Shown here: piece after piece, positions 21,045 to 29,008 of the stretch
Layout of the letters: every line of letters starts with the position of its first letter
Numbering within the stretch: position 1 is the first letter of the stretch
From: Cyanobacteriota bacterium SRBZ.bins.94.201705
GTDB lineage: Bacteria; Cyanobacteriota; Cyanobacteriia; Cyanobacteriales; Cyanobacteriaceae
Assembly: GCA_030549855.1 (NCBI GenBank)
Contig: JAUQQP010000016.1
Span: 1 to 48,757, forward strand
Direction of reading: 5' to 3'
Length of the DNA stretch: 48,757 bases
The notes under the pieces: generated by a model
Seen by the model: the letters and a program-made list of their open reading frames with translations, nothing else
Database searches by the model: none
Told to the model about the DNA's origin: nothing
Translations under genes and position numbers: made by a program

Positions 21045-22655
21045 TCAAGCCGACATGTCTTGCAATTGTACCAATAATTCCTCTACAGATATATCATCCA
21101 ATTCTTCTATCCTATTACTTTTTGGCATCCCCTCTAAAATTTTCAAAGCTGTGTTTCTTAACTTCCTACTTTTGTCCACATCCCCACTACTTTGGTACAA
21201 ATTTGCTAGACTAATATAGGCTAGGAAGTAGTCTGGCTCAAGATAGATTACCCTTTTTAGGGCTTCCTTAGCGTCTTCTATATTCCCCTCCTCTTCTTCT
21301 ATCTGTGCTAAAAGTAAATAGGGTTTGATTTGCAGATTGTCTATAGACATAGCGGTATGACACCATTTCCTAGCCGCTTCATATCTGCCGAGGTTTGCAT
21401 TTATTTCTGCCATCAGATAGGTAGCAGTGTAGTGATGGGGAGACTGTTTTAAGAAAGCCTCCAACTTCTTTTCGGCTAGATGATAGGATTTTTGCTGGAT
21501 TAGTCTTCTTGCCTCCGCCAATAACTCCTCTTGTTGGGGGGTGTCAGCGATGGTTGGCTGGGTAGTTGTTGGCTGAATAGTTTTTGGCTTAGTGACTTTT
21601 GGCGGCATAAGATTGTTGGCAACTGGCAGAGGCGGGGAAGGCGAGGTGTGGTTTTTCACAGTGGGTGTGGTGGCTGAGGGGAAAATGACAGAAGGCTTGG
21701 AAGGTTGCGTTTTCTCTGCTTGGATTGCATTTACATTAGTATTCTCCCCGGAGAAAAACACATTGGTATCCGTCTTGGGGAGGCTAACAGGGAGATAGGC
21801 TGAGACTCCTCCACGCCGTTGATATACCACCGATTCCGGAAAAATTTTCGTGTGAAATGCTTTTACCTGATTATTACTCAATTCTGCATGCCCTGTGATT
21901 AAATAACCATTGGGTTTAAGGGTGTTATAGAATTTCGTTACTACCTTGTTAATAGCCGTCTCGGTGAAGTAAATAAATACATTCCGACAGATAATTAAAT
22001 CCATATCCTTCAATCCCATCTCGGCATTAGGCATCTCATCCCTTACCAGATTAAACTGTCTGAATCTCACCAGTCTTTTTATTTCTTCATTCAGTTGATA
22101 GTAGCCTCCCAGATTTTTGAAATAACGCTGTTTTATCTCCTCTTCTACTTGTCTAAATGACCATGTGTTATATACTGCCCTTTGGGCTTGATTCAGGGAT
22201 TCTCTGTTAATATCTAGTCCTATAATATCAATCTGCCAAGAATCCCAATCTGGTATTAATTCCCTTATTAGGATAGCCACAGAATATGGTTCTTGTCCAG
22301 TAGAACATCCCGCACTACAAATCCGCAACGTTTTTATTTTCTGATTGTTGCGTATCAACTCCGGCAAAATAGTCTGTTTCAGCAGTTTAAATTGCCCTTT
22401 ATCCCTGAAAAAATAGCTTTCTTTGTTAGTAATTAGACATACAAATCTTTGCCATTCTTCTTCGCTTTCCGGGGTTTCAGCTGCTAACAATTCATAATAA
22501 CTTTCCGGATTTGGCAGTTTTAATTCCCGCATCCTTTTTAATATGTTATCTCCCATTGCCCCGTAATTTTGATTTCGTATTTCTATTCCAGTCTGTTGGG
22601 CAATAAGGCTGACAAAATCCTCCCTCAGTCTAGGAGAAATCACTTCTGTATTCAT
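21045..22655 (-). CDS. cheR: CheR methyltransferase with C-terminal TPR domain
   Basis: CheR methylates glutamates on chemoreceptors using S-adenosylmethionine. Residues 1-275 are the CheR N-helical and Rossmann parts: ITNKESYFFRD (about 75-85), the SAM motif RICSAGCSTGQEPYSVAI (111-128), IIGLDINRESLNQA, and LIICRNVFIYF. A Pro/Thr-rich linker (about 290-375) leads to tetratricopeptide repeats (about 376-520, e.g. ALKRVIYLEPDYFLAYISLANLYQSSGD), a layout known for regulated CheR forms. It is paired with CheB across a 0.9-kb gap. CheR/CheB pairs are absent from the well-studied Synechocystis PCC 6803 tax loci, so this system can probably adapt. Confidence 0.95.
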   Translation of the reverse strand: MNTEVISPRLREDFVSLIAQQTGIEIRNQNYGAMGDNILKRMRELKLPNPESYYELLAAETPESEEEWQRFVCLITNKESYFFRDKGQFKLLKQTILPELIRNNQKIKTLRICSAGCSTGQEPYSVAILIRELIPDWDSWQIDIIGLDINRESLNQAQRAVYNTWSFRQVEEEIKQRYFKNLGGYYQLNEEIKRLVRFRQFNLVRDEMPNAEMGLKDMDLIICRNVFIYFTETAINKVVTKFYNTLKPNGYLITGHAELSNNQVKAFHTKIFPESVVYQRRGGVSAYLPVSLPKTDTNVFFSGENTNVNAIQAEKTQPSKPSVIFPSATTPTVKNHTSPSPPLPVANNLMPPKVTKPKTIQPTTTQPTIADTPQQEELLAEARRLIQQKSYHLAEKKLEAFLKQSPHHYTATYLMAEINANLGRYEAARKWCHTAMSIDNLQIKPYLLLAQIEEEEGNIEDAKEALKRVIYLEPDYFLAYISLANLYQSSGDVDKSRKLRNTALKILEGMPKSNRIEELDDISVEELLVQLQDMSA

Positions 22656-22884
22656 TTTTTTCTCTTTTCTCTCAAACCCTCTTAATTGTCATTTCTCCCA
22701 GGATAAAACCCCTTATACTCACCTTAACACACCTTCCCCTCCCTGCAACTTTTTTTTCCTCCCCCCTCTCCCTTCAGTCTCTTCAGTCTCTTCAGTCTCT
22801 TCTCTCCCAGTTTACCCTTTTTTCTCCTCTTGGACTCCCAAAATCTTGTTTTTTTTTCGCCATCCTCATCCTCTCTTTTCCCCC

Positions 22885-22913
22885 TTGACATTTTTCTCTT
22901 AAAAGGATAAAAT
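22885..22913 (+). promoter_or_regulatory. sigma-70 promoter of unit 1
   Basis: TTGACA at 22885-22890, 17-nt spacer, TAAAAT at 22908-22913. The -35 and spacing are consensus; it points away from cheR and toward cheB. Confidence 0.7.
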
Positions 22914-23050
22914 TATTAGGGGGGTAGTGTAAAAATTTTTGTTTACTCTTAAAATTACTAAATAGTGACACAAAAGTCAGAAGAGAGGGGCCAAGGGCGT
23001 TACAGACGGATGTTAAGATTAAGTTACAGAGAATTTTAAAAAAGTTAACA
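22885..23050 (+). ncRNA. tandem unit 1: candidate small-RNA gene
   Basis: This is the most diverged of three homologous units. After the promoter (22885-22913) come GTTTACT at 22941, TTACTAAATAGTGACA, a purine-rich variable middle, GTTACA at 23023-23028 and a closing GTTAACA at 23044-23050. Offsets of these blocks from the -35 (56, 138 and 165) match the other units almost exactly. There is no start codon followed by a conserved open frame, so a non-coding transcript is the simplest reading. No terminator with a U-run was found, so the RNA end is unknown. Confidence 0.45.
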
Positions 23051-23139
23051 TGACAAAAGTAAAAGGTAGAGACAAACTCTAGAAACGATTATAAATTGTA
23101 AACCCCAGGGGAAAAAGGGGAAAAACAGGCGGTCAGGCC

Positions 23140-23168
23140 TTGACATTTTCCATGTCAGAAGATAGAAT
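23140..23168 (+). promoter_or_regulatory. sigma-70 promoter of unit 2
   Basis: TTGACA at 23140-23145, 17-nt spacer, TAGAAT at 23163-23168, matching units 1 and 3. Confidence 0.72.
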
Positions 23169-23303
23169 AGTAATAGTGGTGGTATAACTATTTTTGTTTA
23201 CTTAAAGTTACTAAATAGTGACAGAGAAGACAGAAGGAAGAAGGGAAGGCGGTTTGAGGGAAATGTAAAGATACAGTTACAAAAGACTAAAAATAACTTA
23301 ACA
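23140..23303 (+). ncRNA. tandem unit 2: candidate small-RNA gene
   Basis: Promoter, then GTTTACT at 23196, AAAGTTACTAAATAGTGACA, a purine-rich middle, TGTAAAGATACAGTTACA ending at 23281, and CTTAACA at 23297-23303. Offsets from the -35 are 56, 136 and 163. It starts 255 bp after unit 1; an 89-bp linker between them is not conserved with the 118-bp linker that follows. Confidence 0.48.
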
Positions 23304-23421
23304 GGACAGGGGATTGTGGCCACTGGGTTTACTGGGGGAGAGGGGAGAGAGTTGCTGGGGAATATAACTGAGGGGGGAAGGGAAATCAGTGAGAAGTTAT
23401 GCAGGGGGGTAGGGCAGGCCC

Positions 23422-23450
23422 TTGACATTTCTTTCTTTAAAAGCTAGAAT
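23422..23450 (+). promoter_or_regulatory. sigma-70 promoter of unit 3
   Basis: TTGACA at 23422-23427, 17-nt spacer, TAGAAT at 23445-23450. Transcription would run into the 3' end of cheB on the opposite strand. Confidence 0.72.
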
Positions 23451-23587
23451 AGTTTCAGGGGGGGATTGTGACCATTTATGTTTACTTAAAGATACTAAAC
23501 AGTGACATAAAAGATAGAAGGGGCGGAGGAAAAGAGGGTAGAGGGGTTGTAAAGAATGAGTTACAAAATACTAAACATTACTTAAAG
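23422..23587 (+). ncRNA. tandem unit 3: candidate small-RNA gene overlapping the cheB 3' end
   Basis: Promoter, then GTTTACT at 23480, AAAGATACTAAACAGTGACA, a purine-rich middle, TGTAAAG, GTTACA at 23560-23565, and CTTAAAG at 23581-23587. Offsets from the -35 are 58, 138 and 165. The last 17 bp lie within the cheB coding region and supply its stop codon (23571-23573) on the other strand, so a transcript would be antisense to cheB mRNA. Confidence 0.48.
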
Positions 23588-24698
23588 AATCAGAGGAGGA
23601 GAGGAAGCCACGGGATTGGAGAAGTTGAAGAAGATGAGGGGCGATTTGGGGGAGGGGGAGGACCCGGTGGACGGCACCAAGTTTGATGGCTTCCTGAGGC
23701 ATACCGAAGACGATGGAGGTAGACTCGTCCTGGGCAATGGTATAGCCGCCTTTCTGTTTGAGGGTGAGAAGGCCCCTGGCACCGTCTCTACCCATGCCTG
23801 TCATTAAAACGCCCACGGCGGAAGGGCCATAGTAGTGGGCAACGGTTTCAAAGAGGACAGTGGCGGAGGGATTATGACTGTCTACTGGAAGATCGTCGCC
23901 GCAGTAGAATCTTCCCTGGGGATCAATCTTGAGATGGAGCCTTTCTGGGGGGAAGTATACTTTGCCGGGTTGTGGTTTCTCCCCAGTCTGGGCTATCTCC
24001 ACGGGGAGGGCTATGTTATTCCGTAGCCAGTCCAAAAAACCCTTCAAAAAGCCCGTGCTGATGTGTTGTACGCAGAGAATGGGCACCGGAAAATCGGGTG
24101 GCAGACTGCCTAACACTTCTTGAAAAGCCTGAGGGCCCCCCGTAGACGCCGCCATGGCCACCACTGCTATCGGGTTGGTCCTAGAAGACTGGCTCGCCTT
24201 TTCGGAGGGCGTTGCTGGGGGCTTGTGGATTTTGACCGGTTTTTCCCAGGGGTCTACCAGTTTTATCTTAGCTGGACGAACTCGTTTTGTAAATACCTTT
24301 ACCCCTGCTATTATTCGGATTTTCTCCAGCAACCGCTCGCCAATAGACTCGTATTCCTCCAGGGTGCCACTGGCGGGTTTGGGGAATATGTCTACCGCAC
24401 CGGCTTCTAGGAGTTGAAATATATTATTTTCGTCGTCTTCTTGAATACAACCACTGATAACCAAGATGGGCACCGGGTTGGTAGTCATTATCTTGTGAAT
24501 CAACTCCAACCCGTCCATCCTTGGCATCATCAAGTCAGTGCAGACTATGTCCGGCTTCACCTTAGGCAGTAGTTCCATGGCCTCCACCCCACTCCTTGCC
24601 GTCCCCACCAATGTCATGTCTTTAGCACCTTCTATAATACGTCTTATAATTGTAAGGGCCACGGGGGAGTCTTCTACCAACAACACTCTGATAGTCAT
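23571..24698 (-). CDS. cheB: CheB protein-glutamate methylesterase
   Basis: CheB removes methyl groups from receptors and deamidates Gln; its REC domain lets CheA switch it on. Residues 1-125 are the receiver (phospho-Asp55 in DIVCTDLMMPRMDG, Lys107 in FPKP). Residues about 175-365 are the esterase with catalytic Ser185 (AASTGGP), His212 (CVQHIS) and Asp305 (GMGRDGA). Length (375 aa) is normal. It is 77 bp downstream of the MCP gene and likely in its operon. The C-terminal residues and stop are encoded within the distal block of tandem unit 3. Confidence 0.97.
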   Translation of the reverse strand: MTIRVLLVEDSPVALTIIRRIIEGAKDMTLVGTARSGVEAMELLPKVKPDIVCTDLMMPRMDGLELIHKIMTTNPVPILVISGCIQEDDENNIFQLLEAGAVDIFPKPASGTLEEYESIGERLLEKIRIIAGVKVFTKRVRPAKIKLVDPWEKPVKIHKPPATPSEKASQSSRTNPIAVVAMAASTGGPQAFQEVLGSLPPDFPVPILCVQHISTGFLKGFLDWLRNNIALPVEIAQTGEKPQPGKVYFPPERLHLKIDPQGRFYCGDDLPVDSHNPSATVLFETVAHYYGPSAVGVLMTGMGRDGARGLLTLKQKGGYTIAQDESTSIVFGMPQEAIKLGAVHRVLPLPQIAPHLLQLLQSRGFLSSSDSLSNV

Positions 24699-24775
24699 AG
24701 GGTGGTCAGCCGCTGAAACCCGATGGTACGGCCTTTTTTACCTCCTATTTCCAGTTTAGGACAATTGGGGGCCCA

Positions 24776-26230
24776 TTAGATCATCGCCTCCAGATTCTTG
24801 GCTGTGGCACTTAACTCTGAAGTCCCTCGTCCTACTTGAGTGATACTGGCCGCCGTTTCCTGTGCCCCTTTGTTGATAGCCTCCATGGCCTCTAAAACTT
24901 GTTCTACTGCTTTGCCCTGTTGTCGGATGTTGAGGAGGATTTGTTGGTTATTCATGGCTACGGTGTTTATGGCTTCTAAGATGGAGGAGAAAGCTTTGGC
25001 CGTGTTTTCTGTGATGGACATGCCGGCATTGGCTGTCTTGGTGCCTTCATCGGTTACCATGACGGTGGTATTAATGGCATTTTGGATGTCTGTTACCAGT
25101 TGGCTGATATGAAGGGCCGATTGACGACTTTGTTCAGCCAGTTTCCGTATTTCTTCTGCCACCACAGCAAAGCCTTTGCCATATTCCCCTGCCCTCACTG
25201 CTTCTACCGAGGCGTTTAGGGCTAACATGTTGGTCTGTTGGGCTAAGTCGTTTACCAGGGAGGAAATACTGCCTATTTGACTGGTTTGTTCCGACAGACG
25301 TACAATTTGGTCAGCAATGGCCGCCACTTTATTCTTCAAGTCTATCATGGTGGCCACAGTTTCCTCTACGGACTGATTCCCCTGTTGGGCTAGCTGTAAC
25401 ACCTCTTGGGCGGCTTCTGCGGCTGCTTTAGCTTGTTCCTCTGACTGGTGTGCTGATGCCCTCAACTGGTCCATGGTGGTGGTTGTCTCATTTACCGAAG
25501 CCGCCTGGAGACTGGCGGTTTTCTCCTGTTGTTCCATAGAGGCAGCTATTTCGGCGGCAGAGGCAGAGATTTGGGCTACTGCCTGTTGGATTTCCTGGGC
25601 GATGGATTTAGCAATACTGTTGGCTAGTACTAAAGTAAAACCACCACCTCCGAAAATACCTATCAGAGTTACCAGTATGGCCACACTTCCTATCAACTCC
25701 CCCCGTCTGCCGATAGCCTCAATAATTTCATTTTCTGCCTGTATTATTGTGTCCGCCTTTTCATCCAAACTGACTGCCCTTATCCCCTTCAGTCTTTGAA
25801 TGGCCTCTTGAGTCTTGCCTGCCTCCAGTAAATTCATCACCTCGTCTGTTTTTTTTATAAAGGCTTCCAACTCCTTCTCAAACTCTGTCCATTGTTGCTT
25901 TATTTTCTCATTTTGAATTTCCGCCTGGGCGAGGGGGGCATGTTTTTCTATTTTTTTCCTGCCTTCCTGATAGGACTGTTGATAAGAAGCTAAGTCTCCC
26001 GGAAAAAGGGCGGCACCCCTGGCAGTGCGCAAAATCCTACCAGTACCTATTACCGTTTCCCTCATATTGTCTATCACCCTGTTAGCCCGGGCTAAATCTT
26101 CCCTTACGTTGTTGTTCAACTGGACGACTGCCCCGATAACGATACCGAAGAATACTAACACTCCCACGGGCAGGGCATAACCACGCAGGATTCTGTCTTG
26201 CAGTCTGTTGTCCTTGAGTGCTATTACCAT
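24776..26230 (-). CDS. methyl-accepting chemotaxis protein without a clear HAMP domain
   Basis: This 484-aa receptor has TM1 (about 17-37), a periplasmic four-helix-bundle-like region (about 40-177), TM2 (about 178-203), and a cytoplasmic signalling coiled coil (about 210-484). The hairpin tip is near residues 330-370 ([37 protein letters not shown]), the CheA/CheW contact. TM2 joins the signalling coil through only about 15 residues, so no full HAMP is seen. The gene lies 45 bp after cheA and before cheB. The ligand or light sensor is unknown; there is no GAF chromophore domain. Confidence 0.95.
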   Translation of the reverse strand: MVIALKDNRLQDRILRGYALPVGVLVFFGIVIGAVVQLNNNVREDLARANRVIDNMRETVIGTGRILRTARGAALFPGDLASYQQSYQEGRKKIEKHAPLAQAEIQNEKIKQQWTEFEKELEAFIKKTDEVMNLLEAGKTQEAIQRLKGIRAVSLDEKADTIIQAENEIIEAIGRRGELIGSVAILVTLIGIFGGGGFTLVLANSIAKSIAQEIQQAVAQISASAAEIAASMEQQEKTASLQAASVNETTTTMDQLRASAHQSEEQAKAAAEAAQEVLQLAQQGNQSVEETVATMIDLKNKVAAIADQIVRLSEQTSQIGSISSLVNDLAQQTNMLALNASVEAVRAGEYGKGFAVVAEEIRKLAEQSRQSALHISQLVTDIQNAINTTVMVTDEGTKTANAGMSITENTAKAFSSILEAINTVAMNNQQILLNIRQQGKAVEQVLEAMEAINKGAQETAASITQVGRGTSELSATAKNLEAMI

Positions 26231-26275
26231 ACCTTTACCTCTCTGTCAATAGTTTTTTAAAAAAGTTAAACGAAA

Positions 26276-28873
26276 CTAGAATATGAGTCTGTCAAGGGTT
26301 TCCAGGAGGACATCCTGATTGAATTGTCCCTTGACGATGTAGGCATTGGCACCAGCCTGGGCGCCCCTTCTCTTGTCCTCTTCCTTGGCAAGAGAGGTGA
26401 CAATGATAATGGGAATTTCTCGGAATTCGGGATGCTGACGGACTCTGGCGGTGAATTCGATGCCATTGAGATTGGGCATTTCGATGTCGGAGATGATGGC
26501 ATCCACCTGTAGTCCAGAGAGGAGTTTGTTATAGCCATCCAATCCATCTACGGCAATGACCACCTCGTAACCAGCTTTTTCTAAGATGCGTTTTTCCTGG
26601 GTGCGTACAGCGATGGAATCTTCCACCAGTAGTACAACCGGTTTCCGTGTCCGTGGTGCTTCCTCTGGGATGACGGGGGTGGGTAAAGTAGTGGCATGGC
26701 GGACAGATTTAACCAAGTCGTAGGGATTAAGGATAGCACACACATCGCCATTGCCCAAAATAGTGGCCCCTGCTACATTGCGCACGCGTTTCAACAGCCT
26801 ACTTTGGGGTTTGACCACCACGTCTAAAACCTGTTTACAGTCATCCACCTCGAAGGCAACCATTTCCCCCTCTACCTGCAATATCACGGCCTTTTTGAGG
26901 GTTGATTGCTGTTGTTGTGTTCGTCTTTTCTGTTTTTGCTGGGAGGAAGAAACGGCAGGCAGTTGCAACAAATCGGCCATCTTCACCAGGGCTACCGGTT
27001 GCCCCCGCACAGAAACAGTAGGCTTGCCTTCCAGACTGTATACTTCTTCTGGCCTTATAAGCAGGGTTTGGACTATGGCATCCGTGGGTATTGCCTGCAA
27101 CCACCCCTGTACTTCGACCAGCATTACGTTAATACTGGCAACACTACTGGGGAGAGTGATACGGAAAACAGTGCCTCCCTGGGGGGGTGATTCCAGGGAT
27201 ATATTACCCTTTAATTTTTCTACATTATTTCGTAGTACATCTAGTCCTACACCCCTGCCAGAAATTTCCGTGACAAAGGTGCGGGTAGAAAAGCCGGGAA
27301 GGAAGATAAGATTACGTAGCTGTTGGGGGGTCATTTGGGCCAGTTGTTCAGCAGTGTAGAGTTTGCGTTTAAGGGCGGTTTGTCTTATTTTTTCCAAGTC
27401 CAACCCTCTGCCATCATCCCCCACCTCAATAACCACATTACTCCCGGTAGAGGTAGCTTTCAACCAGATTTTGCCTATTGGATTTTTTCCTTTTTCCTGT
27501 CTTTCTGCTGGAGTTTCAATACCATGGTCTACCGCATTACGCAATAGGTGTAGGAGGGGGTCCTTCATATCTTCTATAATCTGCTTATCAACAGTCAATT
27601 CCCCTCCCTCCATGACGAAATCCACCTGTTTGCCTTGTTCATTAGCCAAATCCCTTACCACCCGGGGAAACAGGAGGAAGATGGTAGAAAGAGGCAAAAG
27701 TCTTAAAGTCCTTACCTTATCCTCCAATTCCCGGCAGATAGTTTCCAGACGGCTGTTGTTTTCTGCAATACTAGTTTCCAGAAAGGACACCAACTCGTCC
27801 AGCTGTACCCAGATGCCCCGTTGTCTTCCCCCTTTTTTCCAACCCTCCCAAAGGCCCTTTAAATCCCTTACCCTCTCCTGGATGTGTGCCAGGCCGGTTT
27901 TGGCCACCCTCAACTCTCCAGTATGAACCATCAGGGCATCTAGATACTGGGTGGGTACCCTAATGGTATCTAACTGTCTATCACTTTTTCTACGACCATA
28001 ATACTCTCTGGTTTTCTTCTCTTCCTCCTCCTCTTGCCCCCGGAGACGTTCTAAAAGGCTCAGAGTACCTTCGTAGTCTACTTGTACTGGTTCACCGCTG
28101 AGGGCACAGTGGCAAAGGGAGGAGATGACTTGTATTGCCTGTTGGAGGGTTTTATTAGCCTGAGGGGGGAGACTTTTAGATTTTTGTTTGAAGGCTTCGC
28201 AGACATCCCGAAACCGGTGGAGGAGACTCTCAATAATCCCCAAGCCGACAAAGCGGGAGTCTAATTCAAAGCTTTCTATCTCCTTAAGCAGTTCATCTGG
28301 TATTTCCCAGTCTGGGTTTTCTTCTAGCAGGGATAGGTGGGCCTTGATTTTGTGAAGATGTTCCTCTTGAGAGAGACTATAGATTTCCCGTAGAGATTCG
28401 TCTTCGATGAAAAGGGGAGAGGGAAGGGGGGTTTTTTCCGTAGGCTGAGTTGGTTGGGGGTAGAGGTTTGTTTTGTCTTTTTCGGGGAGGAAGGCATTTA
28501 ACCGCCGGCTTAACTCTTCTGGGTTGACACCGCTGGGTTGATCAGTTACTGCCTCTTGTACCAGTTTCCCCAATGCCCCCACCACCTCATACATGGTATC
28601 CCCTAACTCTTTTGACCATTCCAGGGTACCATTTTTCAGGCCCCCAAACAACTCTTCTAGCTGATGGGCTAGGGTTTCTACGGATTTCACCCCTACCACC
28701 CGGGAGTCTCCTTTAAGACTGTGGGCTTCCCGCAGAAGAGTTGCCAACAACTCCTGATTGTAAGGCTCCTTTTCCAGGTTTAGCAGTCCAGTCTCCAGAT
28801 TTTGGACATGTTCCCCACCGGAGACCTGATATATTTCTCTTAGTTCTACATCCTCTATCATTGTCCTCGACAA
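26276..28873 (-). CDS. cheA: CheA histidine kinase with two Hpt domains and C-terminal REC
   Basis: This 865-aa kinase has Hpt1 (1-110; phospho-His51 in REAHSLKGDSRVVG), Hpt2 (about 155-260; the same position reads KEIESFELDSRFVG with Glu200 instead of His), a dimerisation region (about 310-400), HATPase (HLLRNAVDHGIE; DDGRGLD; GFSTR; GRGVGLDVL), a CheW-like domain (about 575-720) and REC (about 740-865; ISDIEMPNLNG). A CheA fused to REC is common in cyanobacterial tax/pil loci. The start follows a weak context with no clear SD. It precedes the MCP by 45 bp and follows the PATAN-REC genes, so it is the core of one transcription block. Confidence 0.96.
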   Translation of the reverse strand: MSRTMIEDVELREIYQVSGGEHVQNLETGLLNLEKEPYNQELLATLLREAHSLKGDSRVVGVKSVETLAHQLEELFGGLKNGTLEWSKELGDTMYEVVGALGKLVQEAVTDQPSGVNPEELSRRLNAFLPEKDKTNLYPQPTQPTEKTPLPSPLFIEDESLREIYSLSQEEHLHKIKAHLSLLEENPDWEIPDELLKEIESFELDSRFVGLGIIESLLHRFRDVCEAFKQKSKSLPPQANKTLQQAIQVISSLCHCALSGEPVQVDYEGTLSLLERLRGQEEEEEKKTREYYGRRKSDRQLDTIRVPTQYLDALMVHTGELRVAKTGLAHIQERVRDLKGLWEGWKKGGRQRGIWVQLDELVSFLETSIAENNSRLETICRELEDKVRTLRLLPLSTIFLLFPRVVRDLANEQGKQVDFVMEGGELTVDKQIIEDMKDPLLHLLRNAVDHGIETPAERQEKGKNPIGKIWLKATSTGSNVVIEVGDDGRGLDLEKIRQTALKRKLYTAEQLAQMTPQQLRNLIFLPGFSTRTFVTEISGRGVGLDVLRNNVEKLKGNISLESPPQGGTVFRITLPSSVASINVMLVEVQGWLQAIPTDAIVQTLLIRPEEVYSLEGKPTVSVRGQPVALVKMADLLQLPAVSSSQQKQKRRTQQQQSTLKKAVILQVEGEMVAFEVDDCKQVLDVVVKPQSRLLKRVRNVAGATILGNGDVCAILNPYDLVKSVRHATTLPTPVIPEEAPRTRKPVVLLVEDSIAVRTQEKRILEKAGYEVVIAVDGLDGYNKLLSGLQVDAIISDIEMPNLNGIEFTARVRQHPEFREIPIIIVTSLAKEEDKRRGAQAGANAYIVKGQFNQDVLLETLDRLIF

Positions 28874-29008
28874 CGGTTATCACTGTGTACCATTACCAAC
28901 AACTGGCAGCTGGCATCCCCTCCTAGGGCATACCTTCCCTCTATCCTAATGCTATAACTTCTTCCCCGCGGTATAACAATTACTTAATCCTTTTTGACAT
29001 GTCGTCCA

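Larger units (their letters stand above)
22656..23570. other. 0.9-kb cheB-cheR gap: pyrimidine-rich leader plus three ~165-bp promoter units
   Basis: Next to cheR is a C+T-rich stretch with one copy of the recurring motif (GGATAAAACCCCTTATACTC at 22701) and three 9-bp repeats TTCAGTCTC (about 22773-22799). From 22885 the composition flips to A+G-rich on the plus strand and three homologous units begin, described separately. No protein gene is supported. Confidence 0.75.

Noticed and set aside
26751-27926. Long plus-strand frames (187-202 codons) opposite cheA
   Set aside because: They mirror the codon structure of cheA and have no independent support.
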